NCBI GenBank assembly: GCA_050015095.1
Contig: JBEKCC010000004.1
Span: 1-64,000, forward strand
From: MVRE01 sp015660965
GTDB taxonomy: Archaea > Halobacteriota > Methanomicrobia > Methanomicrobiales > Methanospirillaceae
Length of the DNA stretch: 64,000 bases
Direction of reading: 5' to 3'
The position numbers and the translations under genes are program-made. Positions 1 through 9,946 of this stretch are shown here, piece after piece. Numbering within the stretch: position 1 is the stretch's first letter; the number at the start of each line of letters is the position of its first letter. The notes beneath the pieces were generated by a model. The model searched no databases. It worked only from the letters and a program-made list of their open reading frames with translations, and had not been told where the DNA came from.

Positions 1-667
<667 letters not shown>

Positions 668-753
668 TATAAAGCACACTTGTACTGAACTTTTTCGGAA
701 TTAGCGGTTACTAAACAAATTTCCGCATTGCCAGTATCAACGTCAGACGCAAC

Positions 754-768
754 ACCGGCCAAGCCGGT
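754..768 (-). repeat. ACCGGC/GCCGGT hairpin in the rRNA leader
   Basis: Six-base arms (754-759 and 763-768) flank a 3-base loop. The same arms occur upstream of the promoter at 899-914. This copy lies in the predicted transcribed leader. Confidence 0.6.
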
Positions 769-854
769 TTTCGTTGGGTCTCCATCATTTTATAGTAAAA
801 ATTTAGTCGTGTTTTTGATGAATAAACACGGGCTATTATTATAGGTTTCAAGGA

Positions 855-862
855 TATTTATA
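855..862 (-). promoter_or_regulatory. TATA box of the rRNA operon
   Basis: The minus strand reads GGTATAAATATCC here. Transcription starting about 25 bases downstream would begin near 830-835 and give a leader of about 165 bases before mature 16S rRNA. The match to the archaeal TATA consensus is good; the start site is inferred from spacing. Confidence 0.6.
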
Positions 863-898
863 CCTTGTCACACCTACATTTTTTCCATCAGAAGCTGC

Positions 899-914
899 AC
901 CGGCACGGGCCGGT
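899..914 (-). repeat. ACCGGC/GCCGGT inverted repeat upstream of the rRNA promoter
   Basis: Six-base arms (899-904 and 909-914) flank a 4-base centre, about 40 bases upstream of the rRNA TATA box. The arms equal those of the leader hairpin at 754-768. Confidence 0.6.
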
Positions 915-1047
915 TAATAGGTTCGTCATCTGAATATAGGGATAACATAATTGAGCTGTCCTATACTTAAACATTACCCCAGATCTGGTTACTAGTATCC
1001 GACGAGACAAATACTCAATGCAATATAATTTCAAAAGATAATGTAAC

Positions 1048-1106
1048 TAAACCCAAAAAAAGAATATCATTGATTTTTTACTTTATTTTTTAATCATGAA
1101 AAAATG
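1048..1106 (-). terminator. T-run terminator after scpA
   Basis: On the minus strand, scpA is followed within 80 bases by T6 (opposite 1099-1104) and T7 (opposite 1055-1061). Oligo-T tracts end transcription in archaea without needing a hairpin. Confidence 0.5.
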
Positions 1107-1125
1107 GGTTTGTATTTGCAACTCA

Positions 1126-1995
1126 CTAACCTGCACGACAAATTTGCACGAAAATATCCCCAAAGAACTCTTCCTGTCTTAAAGCACATTGCCCTTCGAG
1201 CATTAAGAAAAGGAGTGGAATAAAAACATCCGGGATAGTCCACCCGAGTTTATCACAAATTTCAGTGAGAGTCATCTCTCCTTCATCCGTCATACACTGC
1301 AGGCATTCTTCAAAAACTTTGGTTGCCGATTCTTGATATTCTTCATCATGAGCAATACCGACTACGTCATCAGCATCTATAAGTACAATCTCACCCTCCG
1401 TAAATCTTCGACGCCGGCGTTCTTCCTTTTCGATATTTTTGAGTTCAATGATAAGCTCGAAAAGCGTAACAGGGCTCTTACGTAAATTTTTTCGGTCAAG
1501 CCGACGCTGAATCTCACGTTCTAATTGCTCGATAGGACCTAGCCGACCCGCATATTTGAACTCTGAATCTAGTGCAAGATCGAAGTCATCACCAAACCCT
1601 AAATCACTTCCATCAGCATTTTCTCCATCTTCTGATGAAGTATCAGCAAGGTGTTCAGACTTCATTCGAAGAAGTGTTGCTGCATAAAAAAGCGTCCTCC
1701 CAGAAAGTTGGAGATTCAGCTGTCGACATCGTTCCAATTCTAAAAGGAATCTGTCAGTCACTTCAATAATATTGATATTCCACGGATCAATCTCACCACG
1801 TTCTGCCATCTGGACAAGGATTTCAACTGGGTCTTCAATGAAAGGCTGATCAGATTGGGATGTAGCTTCAACAATCATGCCATTTTTGTTGGATCCGCTA
1901 TCTGTGTTATCCTGAACAGAATATTCATCACCTTCTTTTTTATTAGGCGGAGTAGATTCGCGGTTCTGTGAAGCTTCGGAATTCTTATCACTCAT
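1126..1995 (-). CDS. scpA: ScpA, segregation and condensation protein A (kleisin)
   Basis: This 289-residue protein is the kleisin that bridges the heads of an SMC dimer to form the ring that compacts and separates chromosomes. The diagnostic ScpA block begins near residue 53: a PVEILVQM motif, ERGEIDPWNINIIEVTDRFL, and an LRMKSEHL segment. The C-terminal part (from about 225) looks like the winged-helix domain that caps an SMC head. The first ~50 residues are acidic, polar and low in complexity. The start codon overlaps the smc stop by 8 bases (ATGAGTGA), so the two are translationally coupled. ScpB is not in the window. Confidence 0.95.
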   Translation of the reverse strand: MSDKNSEASQNRESTPPNKKEGDEYSVQDNTDSGSNKNGMIVEATSQSDQPFIEDPVEILVQMAERGEIDPWNINIIEVTDRFLLELERCRQLNLQLSGRTLFYAATLLRMKSEHLADTSSEDGENADGSDLGFGDDFDLALDSEFKYAGRLGPIEQLEREIQRRLDRKNLRKSPVTLFELIIELKNIEKEERRRRRFTEGEIVLIDADDVVGIAHDEEYQESATKVFEECLQCMTDEGEMTLTEICDKLGWTIPDVFIPLLFLMLEGQCALRQEEFFGDIFVQICRAG

Positions 1996-4900
1996 GTGCC
2001 TTGACTCCAGTGACGAGCGTAGTCTTGTCAGGACGTAGAGTTACACCCATAATTCGCTGGGCACCCTCAATCATTGGTTTGCGAAGCGAAACGATCACAA
2101 ACTGGGACTTTGGAGAGAGTTCCGTGATCATGGTGGCAATCCGTTCTACATTTGAACCATCCAATGACATATCCACTTCATCAAATGCATAAAACGGTGC
2201 AGGAATGTACTGTTGAATTGAGAATATGAATGCCAGAGTCGTGAGTGACTTCTCACCGCCAGAAAGAGATGAAAGAAGGTGTACGGTTTTATCTCTGGGT
2301 TGAACAGCAAATGTTAAACCGCCGGCAAATGGATCTTCTTCATTTTCAAGTACAAGATGTCCACTCCCGCTCGTGAGTCGGGCAAATATTTCACGGAAAT
2401 TCGAATCGATTGCTTTTAGTGCGGTCATAAAGGACTCGTACTTCATTTGTTCGTATTTCTGGATCCGTTCGAGAATATTGGTCCGCTCTTTTGAGAGGAC
2501 TTCTTTCTTTTCAGTCCGCTCGTCAACTTGTTTCTGCACCTTCTCGTATTCTTCGATTGCAAGCATGTTGACAGCACCAACTTTCCGTAATGCACCATCA
2601 GCTTCTGCGATCTTTCCCTCGATCTCTGATAGTGTCAAATCTGTTTTTGCCTCACCAACCTGTTGACGGAGCATGTCAACTTCAATCCCAAGAGATTTTG
2701 CTCGATCTTCAACTGCCGCCATTTGGACTTTAATACGCTCTGTTTCTGAATCGAATTTTAGAAGTTTCTGCTGTGATTCTGCAATATGTTGTGAAATTTC
2801 ATTGCGCTTGCTTTTTAATTCATCGAGCTCTCCGGAGAACTCCTTTTGTCGCCCTTCAAGTGCAGCGATTTGTGCTTTGTGGTTTGTGATCTGTTCATTA
2901 GATGAAGCGATCTCAGTATCGATCTGCTGATTTCGTTCTTCCTGTCGTTTGCGTTCATCTGCAAGTTCACCAAGTCGCGAGCTGAAATGGGATCGTTCTC
3001 GTGTGACATCGTTGATATCAGCGTCCTTATTACGCAAGCGCCCATCGAGCTCTTCGATCCCCCGTTTCTTTTTCTCCATCTGTTCAGTTAGCTGTGGGAT
3101 ATTGGTGTCATCAAGGCGCTTTTTGATCGCATCAATCTCAGCATTGATACCGTTTATAGCCTCAGTGGTCTTATCGAGTTCTGATTCTAGAGCCGCAATT
3201 TCAGCTGCACCACCCTTCGTTTCCTCTTGTTGGCGGGCGACTGCTTGCTCGATTGTTTGCTTTTCAATAGAGATCGCATCGAACCTGCGGTTAAACTCCT
3301 CGGTAAACATCCCATAACGAGCTGTCTTTTGATCAATCTCACTTCGAGAAGTTCGTTTCGCATCTACTTCATCGGTAAGGCGTTTGACTGATGCCTCGAT
3401 TAGTGATGCCTCGCTCGTTAGTTCAGATAGATGTGTGCGAATCCCAACAATCTCATCGTCTACTGCTGCACCAAACCCATGGATCGGTTTTTTACTAACC
3501 CCGCCGGTTATAGCACCACTTCGTTCTAGGAGTTCCCCTTCAACGGTCACTAACCGGTACTTACCGAGCAGCTTTCTGGCATGATCGAGCGTGTCGACTA
3601 CGACTGTAGCACCAAGTGCAACAGTAAACGCTTTTTTATACTTAGGATCAAATTCGAGCAAATTGACTGCGTACCCTATTACCCCGGTTTCTTTGACTGC
3701 CGGAAGCTGCGGGGGATTTAGTTTGTTAAGTGGAAGAAAGGTTACTCTGCCTAATTTTTCGTTTTTCAGATATTGGATCGCTTCTGCCGCTATCTTATCG
3801 GTATCTACGACAACAAAATGGAGTTTCTGTCCTGCAGCAACGTTGAGGGCAGTTGCATATTCAGCAGGAGCTTTACCGAGAGATGCAATAGTTCCATGCA
3901 CTCCATCCATAGCACAAACTGCCTCAATTGCTTTACCCCCGGATTCACCTCTCGCTTGCTGGGCGGCTTCAAGCCGAAATGCTTCCTGTTCGGTTTCCCT
4001 GATCTCTCCTTTCAGACGTTCAAGGGTCGATCGCTGTGCAAAAAGGGTACCTTCAAGTTCTGATAAAGCCCGGTCGAGTGTTTTTTTCTCTCCTGCAAGG
4101 TTAGATACACTCGTTTCCGAATCGGTCAGTTGTCCTTTCTTTGCAGTATATTCTTCATCGAGTTGCTTGAGTAAACCAGTGAGCCGTTCGAGCTCCGATG
4201 TTCGCATTCTGCTCTTTTCAATAAGCATGTCTTGTTGATGTAGAAGTGCAGATCGGGCACCTTTCTTTTCCTCAACTTGCTGCAGAAGAGCAAAGAGTTT
4301 ATCGCGGGCACCCTCAGTGTCTTGGCTATGTTCTCGGATCTCGATTTCAATCTTCTCTAATTGGGCACGGGCAGTAGCAACCTCCATCGCGATATTTGTA
4401 CGATCGATGGATAAAGTTCGAACTTGTTCTGAGCATTCTGTTACTCGAGCTTCTGCCCGTTTTGTGTCCAAGTAAACGCGATTTATTGCTTCTAAGTTGG
4501 TTTCTTTTTCTTTACGCAATCGTACAATGGTTTGTTCGGCAAGTTTGATACCCCCCTTTGCTTCCTCTAGTTCAGCAATGAGTTTTAGGTAATCAGCCCC
4601 ACTTTTTTTGTTGATCTGATCATCAATGTCTTTTAGGTCAGCTTGATGGTAGATGAGCTCGTTTTCTTCAAGGCTACGGTCTGACTCGACACGGGAGAAA
4701 TTGATCTTATGCTCGTCTGTTAGCTTCAGAAGAGTTCCAAGCTCTTTTTCACGGTTATGAAGTTGAGCAGCAGCACGACAGTTCTGGAAAAATGTGAGCT
4801 CTTTCTGCCATTTCTGGTATTCAAGAGCATGCTCCCGTTCTTTCTTTAGCTCATTGACCCTTTTCGATAGCTCAAGTAGGAGCAATTCTTCGCGTTCGAT

Positions 4901-5428
4901 CCGTTCTCTCACAACGTCTAGTTCACGGAGTGCTTGTTCTTTTTTCTGATCAAACTCAGCAACGCCTGCGATTTCATCGATAATCTTTCGACGTTCAAAA
5001 TCACTCATTTCCATGATTCGAGTAATATCCCCTTGCATCACTACATTATATCCATGGGGTTTGATGCCATGCTTCGCAAGAAAGTCAATAATATCACCCT
5101 GTTTGCAAACACGGTCGTTTAAATAATTGTAACTATAATATCCGTTACCAGTCCGTTTTATTCGGCGTCGAACCCGCGTTCCATCAGAAAACTCAATTCC
5201 AACTTCTGCAGTATTCTTTCCAGAATTGAGGTTGATTAAGTCCGTTAGTTTCTCTGCACGCAGATTGCGGGCGCTGGATAAGGCGAGAACAAAAAGGATT
5301 GCATCAATGATATTGCTTTTACCAGAACCATTGGGGCCGGAAATGACCGTGAAGCCTTCAAGAAAAGGAATTTTTGTCTTTTTTGAGAAAGATTTGAAGT
5401 TATCGATCTCCAGCTCTGTGATATGCAA
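1988..5428 (-). CDS. smc: SMC chromosome segregation ATPase
   Basis: This 1146-residue protein is a full-length SMC. The Walker A motif GPNGSGKS is at residues 31-38. Two long coiled-coil arms (about 170-500 and 670-1000) flank the hinge, where GAAVDDEIVGIR and the glycine-rich SGAITGGVSKKP segment lie. The ABC signature LSGGEKS and the Walker B FYAFDEVDMSLD close the head near the C terminus. It works as a DNA-binding ATPase dimer with ScpA. It lies between a 185-residue hypothetical gene 12 bases upstream and scpA, which overlaps its end. Confidence 0.98.
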   Translation of the reverse strand: MHITELEIDNFKSFSKKTKIPFLEGFTVISGPNGSGKSNIIDAILFVLALSSARNLRAEKLTDLINLNSGKNTAEVGIEFSDGTRVRRRIKRTGNGYYSYNYLNDRVCKQGDIIDFLAKHGIKPHGYNVVMQGDITRIMEMSDFERRKIIDEIAGVAEFDQKKEQALRELDVVRERIEREELLLLELSKRVNELKKEREHALEYQKWQKELTFFQNCRAAAQLHNREKELGTLLKLTDEHKINFSRVESDRSLEENELIYHQADLKDIDDQINKKSGADYLKLIAELEEAKGGIKLAEQTIVRLRKEKETNLEAINRVYLDTKRAEARVTECSEQVRTLSIDRTNIAMEVATARAQLEKIEIEIREHSQDTEGARDKLFALLQQVEEKKGARSALLHQQDMLIEKSRMRTSELERLTGLLKQLDEEYTAKKGQLTDSETSVSNLAGEKKTLDRALSELEGTLFAQRSTLERLKGEIRETEQEAFRLEAAQQARGESGGKAIEAVCAMDGVHGTIASLGKAPAEYATALNVAAGQKLHFVVVDTDKIAAEAIQYLKNEKLGRVTFLPLNKLNPPQLPAVKETGVIGYAVNLLEFDPKYKKAFTVALGATVVVDTLDHARKLLGKYRLVTVEGELLERSGAITGGVSKKPIHGFGAAVDDEIVGIRTHLSELTSEASLIEASVKRLTDEVDAKRTSRSEIDQKTARYGMFTEEFNRRFDAISIEKQTIEQAVARQQEETKGGAAEIAALESELDKTTEAINGINAEIDAIKKRLDDTNIPQLTEQMEKKKRGIEELDGRLRNKDADINDVTRERSHFSSRLGELADERKRQEERNQQIDTEIASSNEQITNHKAQIAALEGRQKEFSGELDELKSKRNEISQHIAESQQKLLKFDSETERIKVQMAAVEDRAKSLGIEVDMLRQQVGEAKTDLTLSEIEGKIAEADGALRKVGAVNMLAIEEYEKVQKQVDERTEKKEVLSKERTNILERIQKYEQMKYESFMTALKAIDSNFREIFARLTSGSGHLVLENEEDPFAGGLTFAVQPRDKTVHLLSSLSGGEKSLTTLAFIFSIQQYIPAPFYAFDEVDMSLDGSNVERIATMITELSPKSQFVIVSLRKPMIEGAQRIMGVTLRPDKTTLVTGVKAHE

Positions 5429-5440
5429 AGACCGGGCTCC

Positions 5441-5998
5441 TTACTTCTTTGCAGGATCCGCTTTCTCATCATCGGTGGCGTAGATGAGATCGCTCTGTTT
5501 TTTGGCAGGTTCTTTGCCCTTTTTTCTGCCATAGCCAGGCGTTGCAACAATAAAGTTCTTATCTCCTCGCCGAGGTTCCAGCTTCATTGTACCGTCAGAT
5601 TGCATGATCATGTCCATTGAAGGTTCCTCGGGTTTAGCTGGTGCATCTCCCTGACGTGCAGACTTCGGTCGCATTACAACAGTACTACCTGCTTGTGATG
5701 TACTTCCAGGTGCTGCCTGTTGTTGCGAACCCTGAACAATTGGCTGAACTCTCTTGAGTTCCTGCCGACTCCGTTCTTCACTCATCTTCGAGAGTTTCAT
5801 CGTAATAGATTTTAAGTCAAGGAGCTCTTCCGTGAGACCCTTCAAAAGTGCCTCGATTTCCTTAATCTTACGTTCCATCGCTACAATGCGGTCATCGCTT
5901 GCAGCTCCACCAGTTGATCCATTTGTCATTCTAATCAATTTCTCCTGTTCATCCAGTTCTAACTTAACCAGTCTGGTCTTTGCATTTTTCTGCAGCAA
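5441..5998 (-). CDS. hypothetical protein with coiled coil, upstream of smc
   Basis: I do not recognise this 185-residue protein. Residues ~15-80 are heptad-like and charged (a likely coiled coil). A Gln/Pro/Ser-rich linker follows, and the tail is basic then acidic (KKGKEPAKKQ). No signal peptide or membrane segment is visible. The start shown is TTG with GGCTGGA just before it, and the upstream TATA box predicts a transcript start about 15 bases away. An ATG at 5929 preceded by AGGAG would give 162 residues. As first gene of the smc-scpA operon it may help SMC function, but that is inference from position. Confidence 0.75.
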   Translation of the reverse strand: MLQKNAKTRLVKLELDEQEKLIRMTNGSTGGAASDDRIVAMERKIKEIEALLKGLTEELLDLKSITMKLSKMSEERSRQELKRVQPIVQGSQQQAAPGSTSQAGSTVVMRPKSARQGDAPAKPEEPSMDMIMQSDGTMKLEPRRGDKNFIVATPGYGRKKGKEPAKKQSDLIYATDDEKADPAKK

Positions 5999-6032
5999 TC
6001 CAGCCTATAAAGGTAAGGATTGACGCTATACT

Positions 6033-6046
6033 AATTATAAATAATA
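6033..6046 (-). promoter_or_regulatory. TATA box of the hypothetical-smc-scpA operon
   Basis: The minus strand reads CTATTATTTATAAT. A start about 25 bases downstream falls near 6013, a few bases before the TTG at 5998, which supports that start codon and a short leader. Confidence 0.5.
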
Positions 6047-6243
6047 GTATTGATCGCCGGATAAGGAAAAAAGGTTTGTGCTATTTTCCTCGGTTATTTC
6101 CTCTGTACGTAACAAAATTCATGTATATCACGCGCTTTGATTGGAATTAGGCAATTTTGTAATGAGTGATTTCTATTCTGAAGAGAATTAGTCAGACCTG
6201 ATAACAAAACTGTATTACCTAATTGCAGCACACCCTTTTCCAT

Positions 6244-7482
6244 ATGTCCTATCTTGCGAAAACCGATCCGCAAATAGCAGATATTATTGAAAAAGAAAGA
6301 TTGCGGCAGCAAAACGGGCTGGAACTTATTGCATCCGAAAACCTCGTTTCTAGGGCTGTACTTGAAGCAGTGGGGTCAATCATGACCAACAAATATGCAG
6401 AAGGCTACCCCGGCAAGCGATATTATGGAGGGTGCGAGTTTCATGATATGGCAGAGAATCTCGCCCGAGATAGATTGAAAAAGCTCTTCGGTGCACAACA
6501 CGCAAACGTACAACCTCACTCAGGTACCCAAGCAAACATGGCGGTTTATTTTGCATTCATGAAGCTTGGCGAGGGACTGTTGAGCATGAAACTAACGCAG
6601 GGCGGACATCTTTCTCATGGTTCACCAGTCAGTTTCACCGGCCAGTTTTATAAGGTGAGCCAATACAGTCTCGATCCAAAAACAGAACGCCTAGATTATG
6701 GCATAGTTGAGGAACTTGCACGTAAAGAGAGACCGAAAATAATTGTTTGCGGTGCTTCAGCATACCCTCGAACTATTGATTTCAAAGCGTTCCAGGAAAT
6801 TGCAGATGCGGTAGGTGCGTACTGTATGGCTGACATTGCCCATATTGCAGGTCTTGTGGCCAGCGGTGTTCATCCCACTTCAGTAGGTGTCACGAACTTC
6901 ACAACAACGACCACTCACAAAACACTTCGTGGTCCTCGTGGTGGTGCTATTATGTGCAACACCGAATATGCTCAAGCTATCGACAAGGCTGTGTTCCCCG
7001 GTATGCAGGGCGGTCCACTCATGAACACAATCGCTGCAAAAGCAGTTTGTTTTGAGGAGGCTTTGCGCCCCTCTTTTAAGGAGTATAATAAACAGATTGT
7101 AAAAAACGCAAAAGTTCTTGCTGAAACTCTGAGTGATACTGGACTTCGACTTGTTTCAGGTGGTACGGACAATCACCTGATGCTCATTGACCTTACATCA
7201 CAGGGTATTACTGGACTCGAAGCTGAAACAGCCCTCGGCAAAGCAGGTATTACGGTGAATAAGAATACAATTCCCAATGAAACTAAGAGCCCATTTATTA
7301 CAAGCGGACTCCGTATCGGTACACCCACGGTCACTTCACGTGGTATGAAAGAGGGAGAGATGCGTGAAATCGGCAGATATATCGCACGTATTGTTAAAGA
7401 CATTCACAATGAATCGACGATTAAGGATATACTCCTTAAGGTCACTGCAATGTCGAGTAAATTCCCGCTCTATCCAGAATAA
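6244..7482 (+). CDS. glyA: serine hydroxymethyltransferase
   Basis: The 412-residue protein interconverts serine and glycine with transfer of a one-carbon unit to a pterin, using pyridoxal phosphate. Signatures are the N-terminal ELIASENLVS, YAEGYPGKRYYGG and the PLP lysine in TTTTTHKTLRGPRGG (Lys226). I chose the ATG at 6244 because the protein then starts MSYLAKTDPQ as in the family; a TTG at 6223 would add 7 unusual residues. No Shine-Dalgarno sequence is visible, so the mRNA may be near-leaderless. folD follows 36 bases later, so the pair feeds one-carbon units into biosynthesis. Confidence 0.97.
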   Translation: MSYLAKTDPQIADIIEKERLRQQNGLELIASENLVSRAVLEAVGSIMTNKYAEGYPGKRYYGGCEFHDMAENLARDRLKKLFGAQHANVQPHSGTQANMAVYFAFMKLGEGLLSMKLTQGGHLSHGSPVSFTGQFYKVSQYSLDPKTERLDYGIVEELARKERPKIIVCGASAYPRTIDFKAFQEIADAVGAYCMADIAHIAGLVASGVHPTSVGVTNFTTTTTHKTLRGPRGGAIMCNTEYAQAIDKAVFPGMQGGPLMNTIAAKAVCFEEALRPSFKEYNKQIVKNAKVLAETLSDTGLRLVSGGTDNHLMLIDLTSQGITGLEAETALGKAGITVNKNTIPNETKSPFITSGLRIGTPTVTSRGMKEGEMREIGRYIARIVKDIHNESTIKDILLKVTAMSSKFPLYPE

Positions 7483-7518
7483 AAAGAATCGATTCCTCAA
7501 ATTAAATCCCCGGTTAAT

Positions 7519-8361
7519 ATGATCCTAGATGGAAAAACGTGCTCAGAAAGACGGCTCGAGATTCTACGTGAGGAAATCGATGAATCGGGACTCAATCCTA
7601 CTTTAGCAACTGTGATTGTAGGAGCCAACCCCGCATCTCAAATGTATGTACGTATGAAGCAACGTACCTGTGAAAAAGTTCACATTGAGTCTGTTGGGAT
7701 TGAATTACCGGCAAATACAAAAACAGATCAGGTATTAGTTACAGTTCACCAGTTGAACAATGATTCTGATATTGATGGGGTTCTTGTCCAACTTCCCCTT
7801 CCCAAAACAATTGATACAGGGATTGTTATACGATCGGTTCGTTCCGACAAGGATGTCGATGGATTCCATCCTTACAATCTCGGACTCCTCTTTTCTGGAA
7901 AACCAGTATTTGTTCCATGTACACCAAAAGGTATCATGACTCTATTTGGTGAATATGAAATTGATGTCGCAGGAAAGAATGCAGTTGTTCTCGGACGAAG
8001 TCTTGAAGTCGGGAGACCGATGGCTGCACTTCTCACAAATGCCGATGCAACTGTAACTATTTGTCATAGCAAAACCTCCAATCTTTCCGAAGAGACTTTG
8101 AGAGCAGATATACTAGTCTCTGCTATTGGAAAACCGCAATTTATTACCGCAAATATGGTGAAGCCAGGCGCTGTGATAGTTGACGTTGGAATCAATCAGC
8201 TTAATGGTAAATTAGTTGGTGACGTGGACTTTGAGGCAGTTAAGGAGATTGCCTCTGCTATAACCCCAGTGCCTGGAGGGGTTGGTCCTATGACGATCGC
8301 AACACTTATGGAGAACACTTTCCTAGCAGCGAAGTTGAGGTCATGCAGCACTGTGTGGTGA
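7519..8361 (+). CDS. folD: FolD, methylene-tetrahydrofolate dehydrogenase/cyclohydrolase
   Basis: This 280-residue protein has the full FolD pattern: VGANPASQMYVRMKQRTCE with Lys47 matching the catalytic lysine of E. coli FolD, DGVLVQLPLP, DKDVDGFHPYN, the nucleotide-binding VVLGRSLEVGRPMA and PVPGGVGPMTIA near the end. It oxidises methylene-tetrahydrofolate and hydrolyses the methenyl form to 10-formyl-tetrahydrofolate. FolD is patchy in archaea, many of which rely on tetrahydromethanopterin, so its presence beside glyA suggests a folate one-carbon branch. Its 3' end overlaps the next gene by 19 bases. Confidence 0.96.
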   Translation: MILDGKTCSERRLEILREEIDESGLNPTLATVIVGANPASQMYVRMKQRTCEKVHIESVGIELPANTKTDQVLVTVHQLNNDSDIDGVLVQLPLPKTIDTGIVIRSVRSDKDVDGFHPYNLGLLFSGKPVFVPCTPKGIMTLFGEYEIDVAGKNAVVLGRSLEVGRPMAALLTNADATVTICHSKTSNLSEETLRADILVSAIGKPQFITANMVKPGAVIVDVGINQLNGKLVGDVDFEAVKEIASAITPVPGGVGPMTIATLMENTFLAAKLRSCSTVW

Positions 8362-9155
8362 ATGGTCATGAGATTGGCGGTGGATCACCCATCAAAATTA
8401 TGGGAATAATCAATTGTAGCCCAGAATCTTTTTTTAATGGATCCTACGTCCCAACGGCATCTGTTCATTCAGCGGCAATAGAGATGGTGGAGCATGGTGC
8501 AACAATCATTGATGTAGGTGCACGAAGCACTGCTCCAAATGTACAACCAATCAGTGGGAGAGAAGAAGTGGAGAGGATCGGTTCGGCACTCAAAGAACTG
8601 GATGGAAGCGGTATTACTGTTTCTGTTGATACCATGCATCCGGGAGTACTTGAAGTCTGCCTAAAACATGATATTCACATGGTAAACGATATAGCAGGGC
8701 TCTCCTCTGAATCGTATGCAAAGATGGTTGCAGAGACCCATCTGCCGATGATTTTAATGGCGTCTTTTTCACGTCAAGGAGATCCTGTCGGTTTCGATGC
8801 AACGATGAAAGCAATGGAGACGGTTACTTCCCGTTGTGAACGTTATGGAATTGATAATTATATTCTCGATCCTGCTATAGGTATCTGGACTCCGTTTCGA
8901 TCTGTTGAGGATGATTGGGATATCTGTCGAAATTTCGAGAAATTTAGGATCTTCAACCGGCCACTGCTTGCTGCCATATCTCGAAAAACATTTATTGGTA
9001 GCTTGCTGGATCAAGAACCCGAAGAAAGACTTTATGGCTCCCTTGCTGTCACGATGATGTTACTTTCTAAAGGGGCGTCATTGGTTCGTACGCATGATGT
9101 AGCCGCTACTGCTGATACAATAAAAGTTTATGAACGGATGGTGAAAGGGGCATGA
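8343..9155 (+). CDS. dihydropteroate synthase-like protein
   Basis: The 270-residue TIM-barrel protein carries the dihydropteroate synthase motifs: MGIINCSPESFFNGS (in place of NVTPDSF), IIDVGARSTAP, SVDTMHPGV, VNDIAG and the C-terminal SRKTFIG. These bind the pterin pyrophosphate and the aminobenzoate-type substrate. In methanogens such proteins may join a pterin to an aryl group for methanopterin or folate; which one cannot be told from sequence. It overlaps folD by 19 bases and cofE by the ATGA tetranucleotide, so it belongs to the same translational unit as both. Confidence 0.85.
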   Translation: MQHCVVNGHEIGGGSPIKIMGIINCSPESFFNGSYVPTASVHSAAIEMVEHGATIIDVGARSTAPNVQPISGREEVERIGSALKELDGSGITVSVDTMHPGVLEVCLKHDIHMVNDIAGLSSESYAKMVAETHLPMILMASFSRQGDPVGFDATMKAMETVTSRCERYGIDNYILDPAIGIWTPFRSVEDDWDICRNFEKFRIFNRPLLAAISRKTFIGSLLDQEPEERLYGSLAVTMMLLSKGASLVRTHDVAATADTIKVYERMVKGA

Positions 9156-9922
9156 ATGCCTCTTTTTCAGTCTTTGGGTTAGCGACAGGATTGATAAACC
9201 CCGGTGACGATATCGCTGCAAGAATTGTTAAGACTGCAGAGAAATCAGAATGTCGGGGAATTTGCAGCGGGGACATTATTGTACTAGCAGAGTCGATGGT
9301 GGCAACTGCAGAGAGTCGTGTAATTGATCTAAAGACAATAAAGCCTTCAAAACAGGCAAAGGAGCTAGCCCAAAAATATGATATGGATCCCCGTTCTGCT
9401 GAAGTGGTGCTCCGCGAAAGCGATTCTATAATAGGGGGTATCCCACACTTCCTTCTCTGTATGACAAATGGTACGCTTCTACCTAATGCAGGTGTTGATG
9501 GTTCCAACGCACCTCCTGGTTGCCTTATACCACTTCCGTTGAATCCAGATGCAAGTGCAGTTAGAATCAGAAATGAGATTGAGCAATTATGTGGCGTGAA
9601 AGTTGGTGTGATCATTGCAGATAGTCGAACTCATGCGATGAGATCTGGGTGTAGTGGAGTTGCTATCGGCTGTGCAGGGATTGAATCGGTGATTGATGAC
9701 CGTGGTCGGGCGGATCTTTTTGGTAGGCGAATGGAAGTCACAAAGAGAGCAATTGCCGATAACATTTCATCAGCGGCAGAAATTGTGATGGGTGAAACTG
9801 ATGAAGGAGTGCCCGCTGCTATTGTGCGAGGATTGGACATCCCAATTAAAGAGGTCTCTGGTGTGGAGTCGATCGATGCTAACGATTGTTTGTTTATGGG
9901 TTTGCTAAGAAGGAGAGATTAA
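9152..9922 (+). CDS. cofE: CofE, coenzyme F420:L-glutamate ligase
   Basis: The 256-residue protein adds glutamates to F420-0 in a GTP-dependent reaction, giving the polyglutamated hydride carrier of methanogenesis. Diagnostic segments are PLPLNPDASA, the metal/GTP-site IIADSRTHAMRSGCSGVAIG, and DLFGRRMEVTKRAIAD. The family usually has a proline after ADSRT; here the residues are HAM. The start ATG overlaps the previous stop (ATGA). It ends 24 bases from the convergent RNase III gene. The other F420 genes in the window are cofC (minus strand) and cofG. Confidence 0.94.
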   Translation: MNASFSVFGLATGLINPGDDIAARIVKTAEKSECRGICSGDIIVLAESMVATAESRVIDLKTIKPSKQAKELAQKYDMDPRSAEVVLRESDSIIGGIPHFLLCMTNGTLLPNAGVDGSNAPPGCLIPLPLNPDASAVRIRNEIEQLCGVKVGVIIADSRTHAMRSGCSGVAIGCAGIESVIDDRGRADLFGRRMEVTKRAIADNISSAAEIVMGETDEGVPAAIVRGLDIPIKEVSGVESIDANDCLFMGLLRRRD

Positions 9923-9946
9923 AACCGTTATTTGAAGGTGTCAATT

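Larger units (their letters stand above)
668..1125 (-). other. rRNA leader and promoter region, no gene
   Basis: This 458-base stretch between scpA and 16S rRNA has no credible coding frame. On the minus strand it holds, in order, T-runs that probably end the smc-scpA transcript (opposite 1099-1104 and 1055-1061), a perfect palindrome CCAGATCTGG at 979-988, an ACCGGC/GCCGGT hairpin at 899-914, a TATA box at 855-862, a weaker TATA-like CTATAAAATG near 783-796, and a second ACCGGC/GCCGGT hairpin at 754-768. The last ~90 bases before the mature 16S end should contain one strand of the precursor processing stem, but its partner lies outside the window. Confidence 0.7.

Noticed and set aside
979..988. 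Palindrome CCAGATCTGG as an operator
   Set aside because: Only 10 bases, no second copy seen, and far (about 120 bases) from the rRNA TATA box.
3591..4238. 215-residue plus-strand frame inside smc
   Set aside because: Ser/Ala-rich shadow of the smc coding strand, which has a full set of SMC motifs.
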